Assembly (NCBI GenBank): GCA_947496555.1
Contig: CANMDH010000006.1
Location: 62,001 to 126,000, forward strand
Source of the DNA: an uncultured Aquimarina sp.
GTDB lineage: Bacteria; Bacteroidota; Bacteroidia; Flavobacteriales; Flavobacteriaceae
Length of the DNA stretch: 64,000 nucleotides
Direction of reading: 5' to 3'
Positions 8,803-17,604 of the stretch are shown here, piece after piece (position 1 is the first letter of the stretch; the number at the start of each line of letters is the position of its first letter). The notes beneath the pieces are model-generated. The model did no database searches, was not told where the DNA came from, and worked only from the letters and a program-made list of their open reading frames with translations. A program made the position numbers and the translations under genes.

Positions 8803-9510
8803 ATGAGTATGTTATCATTATCAGTTGCGGATTACTTGGACATGGCATTCTCACTTGTAGTCATAGGGATCGCAGGAGGCACAGTCATATGGTTTGTTTA
8901 TAACAGTAAAAAAAGTACTATGCTGCGAAAGTTCAAAAAGGCATCTAAAAAAAGAATCTCATTGGTTAAAGAAAATGAATACGTCAAAATAGTGGGTAAA
9001 GCTCATGATATTGATGAACCTCTAGTATCTCCTATAGGAAAAAGAAAATGTGTTTATTACAATATTATTATTGAAGAAAATCATGGTGGTAACGGAAAAG
9101 GAAGAGCTTGGCACCCTATCCATAATGAGGAAAAAAGCACTCTTTTTAGTGTTGAGTCCTCTAGAGAAAAAGCCATAATAGACGCAAATATTGATCCCAA
9201 TAGTAAAACGGTGTATCTAGTTAAGGATATACAACACAGATCGGGCACCTGGAATGAGGCCCCAGAATTTTTAGAGCAGGTTTTACAATCTCGTGGTTTA
9301 AAAAGCAAGGCGATTTTTGGACTTAATAAAACATCACGATATCAGGAAGGGGTAATTGAAATCGGGGAAGAAGTTTCAGTAATGGGTATAGGAAACTGGA
9401 AGGAGTCCGATCATAAATTTGACCGATACTCTTCCAAAAATCTATTTATATCAGGAGACAACGCAAACAAACTTTTAATTACAGACGATCCTAAAGCATC
9501 ATCCAAATAA
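8803..9510 (+). CDS. Membrane-anchored GIDE-like (MUL1-type) domain protein
   Basis: The 235-residue protein starts with one transmembrane segment (about residues 10-32), followed by a basic stop-transfer region and a soluble domain. That domain resembles the GIDE/MULAN domain of the mitochondrial E3 ligase MUL1: ISLVKENEYVKIVGKA, then LVSPIGKRKCVYY, WHPIHNEEKSTLF and IGEEVSVMGIGNW. No RING finger follows, as is usual for bacterial members. The function in bacteria is unknown; the domain is presumably at the cytoplasmic membrane. The second ATG at 8809 is an alternative start. Confidence 0.65.
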   Translation: MSMLSLSVADYLDMAFSLVVIGIAGGTVIWFVYNSKKSTMLRKFKKASKKRISLVKENEYVKIVGKAHDIDEPLVSPIGKRKCVYYNIIIEENHGGNGKGRAWHPIHNEEKSTLFSVESSREKAIIDANIDPNSKTVYLVKDIQHRSGTWNEAPEFLEQVLQSRGLKSKAIFGLNKTSRYQEGVIEIGEEVSVMGIGNWKESDHKFDRYSSKNLFISGDNANKLLITDDPKASSK

Positions 9511-9512
9511 AA

Positions 9513-9983
9513 TTATTTACCATGCCAATTCTGGCCTTTCATTTTTAAAGCGGCTTTCATCACATCTTTTTGACTGATTTGCCCTACGAGTTTTCCGTCT
9601 TCAATGATTGGAAAACGTCTTCTTTTGGTTTGTAAAAACTTATTGGCAGCATCAAAAATATTAACATTACCATCAATAGTTTCTACATTTTTCACCATAA
9701 ATTTTTCAACTTTTGCATCATCTATCGGCATGTTGTAATAACGGCTCTCATTAAGCTGTTTGATACAATCTCCTTCAGAAATAATCCCCAACAAATGGTT
9801 GTTGTCATCTACTACCGGCCCTCCTGAAATTTTGTGTTTTACCAACGTCTCGATCACTTCCATTACCGATTGATTTGGATTAAACGTAATCAAATCTCTG
9901 GTCATGTAATCTGAAACCTTGATAGGAGTTTCGTCTTGCTTTTTGGTTTTGGAACGAGCCCCTTGAAAACTGATTATTCCCAT
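9513..9983 (-). CDS. CBS domain pair protein
   Basis: This 156-residue soluble protein consists of two tandem CBS motifs (about residues 23-80 and 90-150; SDYMTRDLITF and EKFMVKNVETI open them), which bind adenosyl ligands such as AMP or ATP. A short basic leader (ARSKTKKQDE) precedes them. Stand-alone CBS pairs often regulate partner enzymes or channels, but no partner is evident here. It converges on the GIDE-like gene with only 2 bases between stops, and it has its own well-formed promoter. Confidence 0.88.
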   Translation of the reverse strand: MGIISFQGARSKTKKQDETPIKVSDYMTRDLITFNPNQSVMEVIETLVKHKISGGPVVDDNNHLLGIISEGDCIKQLNESRYYNMPIDDAKVEKFMVKNVETIDGNVNIFDAANKFLQTKRRRFPIIEDGKLVGQISQKDVMKAALKMKGQNWHGK

Positions 9984-10007
9984 AATATTTAGTGATTTAG
10001 TGAATCT

Positions 10008-10038
10008 TAAATATAGTGATTTTCAACTATTTATTCAA
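10008..10038 (-). promoter_or_regulatory. Promoter of the CBS-domain gene
   Basis: On the minus strand a TTG (complement of 10036-10038) is followed after 20 bases by TATATTTA (complement of 10008-10015), close to the Bacteroidota consensus TTG-N17-23-TAnnTTTG. The start codon at 9983 lies about 25 bases downstream of the -7 box, which is a normal leader length. Confidence 0.6.
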
Positions 10039-10207
10039 GCCAAGACGTCATTTTGTGCTTCAGAAAACTCATTTTTATCATGCCAGTAATGATTCTATTT
10101 GGCACCAAGTCCTTTTTAAGAATTTCTTAGCTAATTTTCATTTTAAGGTACAACCTCACAATAATTGTGGCTTATTTCTTACCTTTAGCCTAAACCAATA
10201 AATCCCT

Positions 10208-12580
10208 ATGCGAAAGTTTCCTTCCTTACTTACGTTTCTTCTTATACTTTTCTCTTTACTCTTCACTTTTTACAGCACCAAGTCACATCGAATCAGTGAT
10301 CTAGAGACTCCTGTACAAGAGTTTTCTACGATGCGGGCCCTTGAACACGTTAAAAATATTGCCAAAGAGCCACATTACTTGGGCAGCAATGCACACGAAG
10401 AAACAAAGAAATATATTGTAGACGAATTACAAAAATTAGGGTTACAGCCGCAAATTCAGGAAGGGTTTTCTGTTGGTAAAACAGGAGATTGCAATAAACC
10501 ACAAAATATTCTTGCCAAAATTAAAGGTAGTAAAAGTGATACATCGCTGGTATTAATGTCTCACTACGACAGTTCGCAACATTCTTCTTATGGTGCAAGT
10601 GATGCTGGTAGTGGGGTGGCCGTCATTTTGGAAGGTCTACGAGCGTATCTTGCTACAAATAAGGTGCCCAAAAATGATATTGTCATTTGTATTACCGATG
10701 CCGAAGAACTTGAGCTAAATGGTGCCGATCTTTTTGTTGAAAAACATCCCTGGGCCAAAAATGTAGGACTTGTTCTTAATTTTGAAGCTAGAGGTAGCGG
10801 AGGAGATTCGTACATGCTGATGGAAACCAATGGTAAAAATGGCAAATTGATTCAAGAATTTGCCAATGCAGGGGTGCGATATCCTGCAACCAATTCTTTG
10901 GCTTATAGCATTTACAAAATGTTACCCAATGATACCGATCTAACGGTATTACGAGAGCAAGGCAATATAGATGGCTTTAATTTTGCCTTTATAGATGATC
11001 ACTTTGATTATCATACCGCCAACGATACGTGGCAAAACTTAGATCTAACTACCCTGCAACATCAGAGCAACTATTTGATGCCTCTCCTGTCCTATTTCTC
11101 AGAAATTGATATTACTAATCTCAAATCGGATCGAGATTATATCTATTTTAATACTCCGATTTTCAAACTTATTAAATATCCCTTCAGTTGGATATTTCCT
11201 CTTTTGATCATTGCGATCATTTTGTTTATCGGACTCCTATTTTATGGAAGAACTGCTTACAGAATCAATTTTAAGGAAGTGATCAAAGGATTTGGTATTC
11301 TCTTAATCGTAATGAATTTGGCTGGATTTTTAACCTTTGGATTATGGGAGCTTCTTAAGCTCATCTATCCGCAATACAAAGAAATTCAACATGGATTTAC
11401 CTATAACGGATACCTTTACATCGCTGTTTTTGTTCTCTTATCTGTAGCTGTATGTTTTAAAATATATGCACGATTCAGCAAGAAAGAAAACATACCTAGT
11501 TTGCTTGTTGCACCGCTATTTATGTGGCTAGTCATCTCGGCATTATCTGCTTTATATCTAAAAGGAGCAAGTTATTTTATCATCATTCTCTTTTTTGGAT
11601 TGATTTCTCTATTCGTATTGATTCGACAAAAAAAACCGAATCCATATCTAATGGTTTTTCTAGGGTTTCCCTCACTTTTTATCTTATCCCCTTTTATTGT
11701 TTCTTTTCCGGTAGCTTTAGGGCTTAAGATTCTATTTGTTTCGGCAGTATTATCAGTATTGCTTTTTGGAGTTTTATTGCCTGTTTTTGGTTTTTATAAA
11801 AGAATGAATTTATTCGGAAACTTAGCCCTGGTATTAGCCTTGGTGTTTCTTATTTCGGCCCACGCCAAATCAGATTTTACCGAAGAAAGACAAAAACCTA
11901 ACAGCCTGGTGTATATTCTGGATGCCGATCAAAATAAAGCTGTTTGGGCTTCGTATGACCATATCCTAGATTCCTGGACAAAAAATTATATTAATCCTGA
12001 AGAAAACATCGCAGAAACCTATAATAAAAATGCTTTACAAAGTAAATATGGCAAATCGTTTACCCATGCAAACAATGCACCCATAAAAAATATTCGACAA
12101 CCAAAACTAGATATTAGTAAAGATACCATAATCGGAGATTTACGACATTATGATCTATGCATCGCCCCACAGAGAGATATTAATAGAATTGATTTGTATA
12201 CCGAAACGATTTTTGACTTCGATACATTGTTGGTAAATGGTGAAACAGCTTCAGATTTTGATTATAGTAATGGTAAAAAGTATAATGCATATACCAAAAG
12301 ATGGAAACGACATCTACTAACCTATTACGTTAATAAAAATGAACCCTTGGAGTTAAAAATGCAATTTCATAAAGACTCTTTGCCAACGTTTGTGATGTAC
12401 GAATCTTCATATGATTTATTAAAAAACGAGCACTTTTCGATCCCCGAAAGAAGTAAAGACATGATGCCGAAGCCTTTCATGGTAAATGATGCGGTGGTGA
12501 TCAAAAAAAGCTATATACTAAATGAATATCTAGAAAAAGTAGTGGATACAATACCTAACGAAACCATGGGGAGCGAATGA
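10208..12580 (+). CDS. M28 family metallopeptidase with multi-pass membrane domain (ERMP1-like)
   Basis: The 790-residue protein has a signal anchor (residues 8-23), a zinc aminopeptidase domain (about 40-300), a run of about eight to nine hydrophobic helices (about 320-570) and a beta-rich exoplasmic C-terminal domain. Peptidase residues are visible: His119-x-Asp121 in SHYDSS, Asp132 in GASDAGSG, Glu166-Glu167 in DAEEL and Glu193 in NFEARG. The architecture resembles eukaryotic ER metallopeptidase 1. It probably cleaves peptides on the outer face of the inner membrane. It overlaps the next gene by 4 bases (ATGA), so translation is likely coupled. Confidence 0.88.
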   Translation: MRKFPSLLTFLLILFSLLFTFYSTKSHRISDLETPVQEFSTMRALEHVKNIAKEPHYLGSNAHEETKKYIVDELQKLGLQPQIQEGFSVGKTGDCNKPQNILAKIKGSKSDTSLVLMSHYDSSQHSSYGASDAGSGVAVILEGLRAYLATNKVPKNDIVICITDAEELELNGADLFVEKHPWAKNVGLVLNFEARGSGGDSYMLMETNGKNGKLIQEFANAGVRYPATNSLAYSIYKMLPNDTDLTVLREQGNIDGFNFAFIDDHFDYHTANDTWQNLDLTTLQHQSNYLMPLLSYFSEIDITNLKSDRDYIYFNTPIFKLIKYPFSWIFPLLIIAIILFIGLLFYGRTAYRINFKEVIKGFGILLIVMNLAGFLTFGLWELLKLIYPQYKEIQHGFTYNGYLYIAVFVLLSVAVCFKIYARFSKKENIPSLLVAPLFMWLVISALSALYLKGASYFIIILFFGLISLFVLIRQKKPNPYLMVFLGFPSLFILSPFIVSFPVALGLKILFVSAVLSVLLFGVLLPVFGFYKRMNLFGNLALVLALVFLISAHAKSDFTEERQKPNSLVYILDADQNKAVWASYDHILDSWTKNYINPEENIAETYNKNALQSKYGKSFTHANNAPIKNIRQPKLDISKDTIIGDLRHYDLCIAPQRDINRIDLYTETIFDFDTLLVNGETASDFDYSNGKKYNAYTKRWKRHLLTYYVNKNEPLELKMQFHKDSLPTFVMYESSYDLLKNEHFSIPERSKDMMPKPFMVNDAVVIKKSYILNEYLEKVVDTIPNETMGSE

Positions 12581-13395
12581 GCAAGCAAATTAGTATTCTA
12601 GGCACTGGATGGCTGGGGTTACCGCTTGCCAAAACTCTGGTTGAAGAAAATTATACGATAAAAGGATCTACAACTTCTGAGAACAAATTAAAAACCCTTT
12701 CAGAAAATGATATAATTGCCTATCAAATTGCATTGACAGAAGACGGGCCTACAGGAGATATAACCTCTTTTTTATCAGGAAGCGATATACTGATCATTAA
12801 CATTCCCCCAGGACTACGAAGGAATCCTGAAATTAATTTTGTGGCTAAAATCCGAACACTTCTACCGCATATCGAAAAATCAACCGTCAAAAATGTACTT
12901 TTTGTAAGTTCTACGTCGGTTTTTGCAGATTTAGAGGGATTTCCTTTAATTTCTGATGAAACGGCACCAAATACCACTTCTAATGCCGGAAAACAGCTAA
13001 TTGAAGTAGAACAATTACTCCAAAACAATACGCATTTTAAAACTACTATTCTGCGCTTTGCCGGATTGTTTGGCCCAAGCCGTCATCCTGCTAAGATGTT
13101 GTCACGACGAAGCAATATAAAAAATCCAAAAGCACCGGTAAATCTTATACATCTTGATGACTGTATTGGCGTCGTTAAGAAAATCATCGAAATACAAAGT
13201 TGGGGACACATATTTAATGCCTCGTACCCTGATCATCCAGAAAAGGCTAACTATTACCGTACTGTTTGCAAAAAAATGGGATTACCAACACCCGATTATG
13301 ATTTTGAAACTGCTTCAAAGGGAAAGATTATAAATTCTCATAAAGTTCAGGAAACTTTGAAGTATATTTTTTCGAAAGGCCTTAATACGCTTTGA
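12577..13395 (+). CDS. NAD(P)-binding epimerase-like protein (YeeZ type)
   Basis: The 272-residue protein has an N-terminal Rossmann motif (ILGTGWLGLPLA, residues 7-18) and an extended-SDR-like layout with VLFVSSTSVFAD and LRFAGLFGPSRHP. It resembles YeeZ-type proteins; the canonical SDR tyrosine of YxxxK is absent (a serine precedes NAGK), as is common in that group, so a reductase or epimerase activity is not assured. Its start codon overlaps the peptidase stop. A diverged copy of its 3' end occurs at 15062-15157 beyond the serine hydrolase gene. Confidence 0.8.
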   Translation: MSKQISILGTGWLGLPLAKTLVEENYTIKGSTTSENKLKTLSENDIIAYQIALTEDGPTGDITSFLSGSDILIINIPPGLRRNPEINFVAKIRTLLPHIEKSTVKNVLFVSSTSVFADLEGFPLISDETAPNTTSNAGKQLIEVEQLLQNNTHFKTTILRFAGLFGPSRHPAKMLSRRSNIKNPKAPVNLIHLDDCIGVVKKIIEIQSWGHIFNASYPDHPEKANYYRTVCKKMGLPTPDYDFETASKGKIINSHKVQETLKYIFSKGLNTL

Positions 13396-13404
13396 TCAAT
13401 ATTT

Positions 13405-14853
13405 TCATTTCCGAATTATATATCTAAACCATATAAGGATCATCCAAATAAATGCAACAATACTTGTAAGTATAATGAATAACCCCACATCGGGAGCAAA
13501 TCGATATACCGAACTAATACCAGCTCCTCCTATATCATTTGGAATAAATTTTAAAAGGAAGTAAACCAGTGCTAATACCAAAAAAGTACTGAAAATAAGT
13601 CGGATTAAAGTTCGCTTTTTCTCAAACCTATCAAGGAATATTTTAACGATCCAGAGTATGAATACAACCGGAAGTATCCAAAGTACGATCGATAAGATTC
13701 CTAAATAAGAAGGTGTTGTTCCTCCCTTAATGCCAAGAATATAATTGATTGGCCCATAGATTAACTCGCTAGTATTATTTATCCCATAGGGGCTGCCATC
13801 TGTATTTGCTAGTATGGTGATTCCTAAATCTTCCTGAGGAATCAAAAACATCACCGAAGCAAAACCCGGATTATTACCAACATGCCAATAAACGTCAGCT
13901 TTTAATTTTTGATTCCCGTTCTTTGATCGATACCTCCATCCCAATGTGCCTTGCGAGGATTTTTTTGCATTCGAAGGTTCGAAAATCTTGGTAAACCCAG
14001 TCTTAGAAATTAACAATGAATCTTGATTTAGCATGGATTTCAAATAATTACCCATATCCTCTACGTTAGAATAAAGCCCTCCTTGCGCGTTAATACCTGT
14101 TTTGACCTCATTATTATATTTTATAGGAATCCCGAACATATATCGATGAGGCATTGCCCATAAGGTATTATATTCGAAACCACTATTGGTCATTTTTAGT
14201 GGTTTTAAGATATTTTCGATGACGTAGTTCTCGTAGCTTTGACCAGTCACCCTCTCGATGATAAGACCTAAAATTTGATAGTTTGCATTCGAATATTGTG
14301 ATGTTATACCCGGTTCAAATTTTAAAGAAACATTTTCGTAGTCGGTTACTGCAGATTCCAAGGCTTCATTTTGGCTATAATTATTAACCTGCGATCTATT
14401 TCCCTGCACCGTTGTGAATCCACTAGTATGATTTGCTAAATGAAATAGAGTTATTTTGTTGGATAAGTTTTTGTTTTTGGTTCTAAAATTAGGAAGGTAG
14501 TCAATAACATAATCATTTAAAGAGAGTTTATTTTTATCCTCAAGTTGAAGAATCGCCAGCGCCGTAAATGACTTTGTTAGAGACCCAATATTAAAAACTG
14601 TTTTTGATGATGTCTTAGCGCCATTTTTTTCGGCTTCTCCAAATCCCTTTTTATAAATTACACCATTAGAGTTTATAATAGCAACAGCGCTTCCAACAAT
14701 ATTGTTATCACTCATTGCTCTAGTAATTATATTTTCAATTGCAAGAGTGTCTATTTTGCTTTGTGCATCAGTAGAAAAACTATTTGCAATCCCAATTAAG
14801 ATAAATACAAGAATTAGTCTTTGCTTAAATTTATGATTTAAACTCTTTTTCAT
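13405..14853 (-). CDS. Serine hydrolase (class C beta-lactamase/PBP-like) with C-terminal membrane helices
   Basis: I start at ATG 14853 (MKKSLNHKFK) rather than at a TTG 21 bases upstream. The 482-residue protein has a signal peptide ending near residue 31 (TDAQS) and a beta-lactamase-fold domain with Ser91-x-x-Lys94 (SLTK), Tyr187-Ser-Asn189 (YSN) and His324-x-Gly326 (HVG). After the domain come three hydrophobic helices (about 385-480), so the catalytic domain is held at the periplasmic face. Such proteins act as DD-peptidases, esterases or D-amino peptidases. The gene converges on the epimerase gene (9 bases apart) and seems to interrupt older context. Confidence 0.88.
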   Translation of the reverse strand: MKKSLNHKFKQRLILVFILIGIANSFSTDAQSKIDTLAIENIITRAMSDNNIVGSAVAIINSNGVIYKKGFGEAEKNGAKTSSKTVFNIGSLTKSFTALAILQLEDKNKLSLNDYVIDYLPNFRTKNKNLSNKITLFHLANHTSGFTTVQGNRSQVNNYSQNEALESAVTDYENVSLKFEPGITSQYSNANYQILGLIIERVTGQSYENYVIENILKPLKMTNSGFEYNTLWAMPHRYMFGIPIKYNNEVKTGINAQGGLYSNVEDMGNYLKSMLNQDSLLISKTGFTKIFEPSNAKKSSQGTLGWRYRSKNGNQKLKADVYWHVGNNPGFASVMFLIPQEDLGITILANTDGSPYGINNTSELIYGPINYILGIKGGTTPSYLGILSIVLWILPVVFILWIVKIFLDRFEKKRTLIRLIFSTFLVLALVYFLLKFIPNDIGGAGISSVYRFAPDVGLFIILTSIVAFIWMILIWFRYIIRK

Positions 14854-14879
14854 TATCTCTATTTTGAATAACAATAATC

Positions 14880-14920
14880 AATAAAGAAATATTACTTATA
14901 AATCGGAATATTTCTTTATT
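14880..14920. promoter_or_regulatory. Perfect 14-bp inverted repeat upstream of the serine hydrolase
   Basis: AATAAAGAAATATT at 14880-14893 is matched by its exact complement at 14907-14920 with a 13-base spacer. It starts 27 bases upstream of the serine hydrolase ATG. It could be an operator or a leader hairpin; there is no T tract supporting a terminator. Confidence 0.45.
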
Positions 14921-15061
14921 AGATGGTTGCTCTTCTAAACTACTTAAAAAAAATTAATGTAGAAAAGGGGAAACACCCAATTATTAATAGGTAAATAACC
15001 CTATTGAAAAAGCTTCAGCTATTACATTAATATATTGATTTTCTTTACTTCAATTATTGGT

Positions 15062-15157
15062 TTTGAAGCTCATTCCAAAGGAAAGATTATTGATTCTCAT
15101 AAAATCAAAAAAAAAGAACTGAGCTACAGATTTAAAACCGATCTTACTTCTTTATGA
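15062..15157 (+). pseudogene. Relic 3' end of a second YeeZ-like epimerase gene
   Basis: Read on the plus strand, 15062-15157 encodes FEAHSKGKIIDSHK and continues to LSYRFKTDL and a TGA stop. This parallels the last 30 residues of the epimerase ending at 13395 (FETASKGKIINSHK, then LKYIFSKGL, stop). The similarity begins abruptly at FE; upstream the frame is AT-rich and unlike the gene. It has no start codon and is only about 31 codons long, so it is a fragment, probably left by recombination that placed the serine hydrolase gene between the two copies. Confidence 0.65.
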
Positions 15158-15737
15158 TTAATGTATCTAACTCTAATCTTCTAATAAGCTCATTGATCAA
15201 ATCTTTTTCTTTATAGGGATTTGGGAGTGTAAAGCGTTCACCGAACTTAAATCTATGAAATCGTTCTAAATAAAAAGAAAAACTACCAGGTTCAATATCT
15301 CCATTTTTGTAGGCATTGTATAAATAAGTGAAGTATTTTGTTCTTGTTTCTATATCGCCTGTATGATGAATCACAAGACAGGGAGTGCCTGCAGCCTTCT
15401 CGCCATGTTCTTTGATGGTAGGATGCCCAAATTTTTCTAAATATAATTCGATTTTTTGCAGATTAAGCATATTGCTTTTATAGGCTTCCCTAGCATATTT
15501 CTTCAATTCTTCACTATCATACCCATATTTCACCTCTATACTATCACCCTTTTTTCTAACTTCTTGATCCAGGTCATAAATGGCTTCAAGGAAATGCCGT
15601 TTTTCTTCATCTGTAGATAAAGAAGCTACTTCTTCGTTTAAACTAAGAGCTTTTTCTCCGTTCTTGCAGCAAATAATACTCCCTATAAAAATAAGAATTG
15701 TAATACACTTAGATATTTCTCCACTCATAAGATTCAT
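15144..15737 (-). CDS. Lipoprotein, resembling DUF6624-type proteins
   Basis: The 197-residue protein has an N-terminal hydrophobic stretch ending in a possible lipobox (GSIICC, Cys23 or Cys24). The mature part is helical and charged, with FGHPTIKEHGEKAAG and LVIHHTGDIETRTKYF, which recalls the DUF6624 pattern of a GWPT-like motif followed by a QHAD-like motif. No function is known. The start is directly next to the stop of the upstream M28 peptidase gene (15738), so the two form an operon. Its last codons overlap the epimerase relic on the other strand. Confidence 0.7.
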   Translation of the reverse strand: MNLMSGEISKCITILIFIGSIICCKNGEKALSLNEEVASLSTDEEKRHFLEAIYDLDQEVRKKGDSIEVKYGYDSEELKKYAREAYKSNMLNLQKIELYLEKFGHPTIKEHGEKAAGTPCLVIHHTGDIETRTKYFTYLYNAYKNGDIEPGSFSFYLERFHRFKFGERFTLPNPYKEKDLINELIRRLELDTLIIKK

Positions 15738-16694
15738 TTACTTGACCTTAAATCCTTCATCAACATCTTTAAAAACCGAAATAATAACTTGCACCGCATT
15801 TAAATAGAAAATTGGATCTATTTTATGAAAATCATCGGTATGTTTATGATAATCGGGATGATCTTCTTCTCCAAAATATAAAAACGGGATTTTAGCTTTA
15901 TGAAATGGCCCATGGTCTGAAGCATATGTCCAATCCTGTTTGTCATCAGAACCGTCATGCCCTTCTAATAGCTTAATATCAATCGTATGATTAAAATCGT
16001 TTAGAATACCTTTAAGCTGTTCATTATATCGGGCACCAACAACATATAACTCATTATTGACATTTCTTCCGATCATATCCATATTGATATTAAGAATAAT
16101 ATCTTCTTTGTTAACCGGAGGCTCTTTTACAAAATGTTTGGCGCCCTGTAGTCCTAATTCTTCAGCATCAAAAGCCGCTAAAATTACAGAATGCTTTGGT
16201 GGATTTTTCTTAAAAAATTCAACAAAGGCAAAAAGAGCACATACTCCTGAAGCATCATCATCGGCACCGTTATATATTTTATTATCTTTTATTCCCAAAT
16301 GATCATAGTGAGCACTTATTACGATATATTTCTCAGGATTGACAGTACCTTCTATTTTTCCCAGCACATTAACTCCTGGATGTGGATATTTTTTTTCCTT
16401 AATCTCAAATTCAAAGGACTGTTCGGTCACTGGAATTTCCAGTACTTTAAACTGGTCAATGATATAGTCTCTTGCCAGTATTCCTCCTTTTTCACCTGTT
16501 CGACGCCCCTCATATTTATCTGAAGATAATTCGTTTAATCGTTTCAAAAGACTGGGCTCATCAAATGACGTCTCTTTTTTGGATATATCACTTGAAGCTT
16601 TAATTATAGATTGACTTGCAGCTGATATTGAAGTAAGCAAGAACAATAAAAACAGTAAGCTTCCTATTATTTGTGAGATATTTTTGTGCATCAT
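15738..16694 (-). CDS. Secreted M28 family zinc peptidase
   Basis: The 318-residue protein has a signal peptide (cleavage near residues 26-28) and a complete M28 domain. Metal and catalytic residues are visible: His129-x-Asp131 in SAHYDHLG, Asp145 in NGADDDASG, Glu178-Glu179 in FDAEELG and Asp206 in NMDMIGR, with a distal histidine in the region DYHKHTDD. The family includes aminopeptidases and glutaminyl-cyclase-like enzymes; this sequence looks like an aminopeptidase acting in the periplasm or outside. It precedes the lipoprotein gene without any gap. Confidence 0.9.
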   Translation of the reverse strand: MMHKNISQIIGSLLFLLFLLTSISAASQSIIKASSDISKKETSFDEPSLLKRLNELSSDKYEGRRTGEKGGILARDYIIDQFKVLEIPVTEQSFEFEIKEKKYPHPGVNVLGKIEGTVNPEKYIVISAHYDHLGIKDNKIYNGADDDASGVCALFAFVEFFKKNPPKHSVILAAFDAEELGLQGAKHFVKEPPVNKEDIILNINMDMIGRNVNNELYVVGARYNEQLKGILNDFNHTIDIKLLEGHDGSDDKQDWTYASDHGPFHKAKIPFLYFGEEDHPDYHKHTDDFHKIDPIFYLNAVQVIISVFKDVDEGFKVK

Positions 16695-16705
16695 TTCGAA
16701 ATTTT

Positions 16706-16749
16706 ATTAAAAAAACAAAATCCAAACCTTAAAAACAAGGTTTGGATTT
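16706..16749 (-). terminator. Intrinsic terminator of the sdhCAB operon
   Basis: A perfect 13-bp stem (16718-16730 with 16737-16749) and a 6-base loop lie 22 bases past the sdhB stop. On the minus strand the stem is followed at once by a run rich in T (TGTTTTTTT). This is a textbook intrinsic terminator. Confidence 0.85.
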
Positions 16750-16770
16750 AATATAATTATATACTTAGAA

Positions 16771-17517
16771 CTATCCTTTCATACTAGCTTTCATGTACTC
16801 TCTGTTCATTCGCGCAATATTTTCTAAAGAAATTCCTTTAGGACATTCGATTTCGCAGGCTCCTGTATTGGTGCAGTTACCAAATCCTTCTTCATCCATT
16901 TGATTTACCATAGCCAACACACGATTGGAGGCTTCAACCTGACCTTGCGGCAATAATGCAAATTGTGAAACTTTTGCCGACGTAAATAACATGGCAGAAG
17001 CATTTTTACAAGCTGCCACGCACGCACCACAACCAATACAAGTCGCTGCGGCAAATGCATCATCTGCTTTTTCTTTTTCGATAGGAATGGCATTTGCATC
17101 TACTGTATTTCCGGAAGTATTAACCGAAATATAGCCTCCTGCTTGCTGTATTCTATCAAATGCACTACGATCAATCATTAAATCCTTAATAACAGGAAAT
17201 GCTTTTGCTCTAAACGGTTCTATAAAAATTGTATCACCATCTTTGAAACTACGCATGTGTAGTTGACAAACCGTAATCAAACGATCAGGTCCATGAGGTT
17301 GTCCGTTAATTTGTAACGAACAAGCACCACAAATACCTTCTCTACAATCGTGATCAAATACCACGGGTTCTTCGCCTTTAGTAATTAGCTCTTCATTTAA
17401 CACATCCAACATCTCTAAAAAAGACATATCTTCTTCAATTCCTGAAATTGGATAGTCTACTATCTTTCCTTGTGACTGAGCATCCTTTTGACGCCATATT
17501 TTTAGTGTAAGATTCAT
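16771..17517 (-). CDS. sdhB: Succinate dehydrogenase/fumarate reductase iron-sulfur subunit
   Basis: SdhB carries electrons from the flavin subunit to the quinone site of complex II at the cytoplasmic membrane. I start at ATG 17517 ([10 protein letters not shown]), not 30 bases upstream. The 248 residues hold the [2Fe-2S] ligands Cys58, Cys63, Cys66 and Cys84, then Cys160, Cys163, Cys166 and Cys170 ([11 protein letters not shown]), and Cys215, Cys221 and Cys225 for the [3Fe-4S]/[4Fe-4S] centres. It is the last gene of sdhCAB and is followed by a strong terminator. Confidence 0.96.
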   Translation of the reverse strand: MNLTLKIWRQKDAQSQGKIVDYPISGIEEDMSFLEMLDVLNEELITKGEEPVVFDHDCREGICGACSLQINGQPHGPDRLITVCQLHMRSFKDGDTIFIEPFRAKAFPVIKDLMIDRSAFDRIQQAGGYISVNTSGNTVDANAIPIEKEKADDAFAAATCIGCGACVAACKNASAMLFTSAKVSQFALLPQGQVEASNRVLAMVNQMDEEGFGNCTNTGACEIECPKGISLENIARMNREYMKASMKG

Positions 17518-17528
17518 ATATTTTAGTT

Positions 17529-17604
17529 TTTGGTTGTCAGTTGTCAATTGTTAGTTCAAAACCAATTAGGTATCTATAAACTAACAACTATCAACCATCA
17601 ACTA
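17529..17604. repeat. Imperfect inverted repeat between sdhA and sdhB
   Basis: The left arm at about 17529-17556 and the right arm at about 17579-17604 are imperfect inverted copies built from TTGTTAGTT-like units. The right arm ends in the sdhA stop codon. It may be a simple intergenic repeat, or it may tune the relative expression of sdhB; only the sequence symmetry is seen. Confidence 0.4.
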
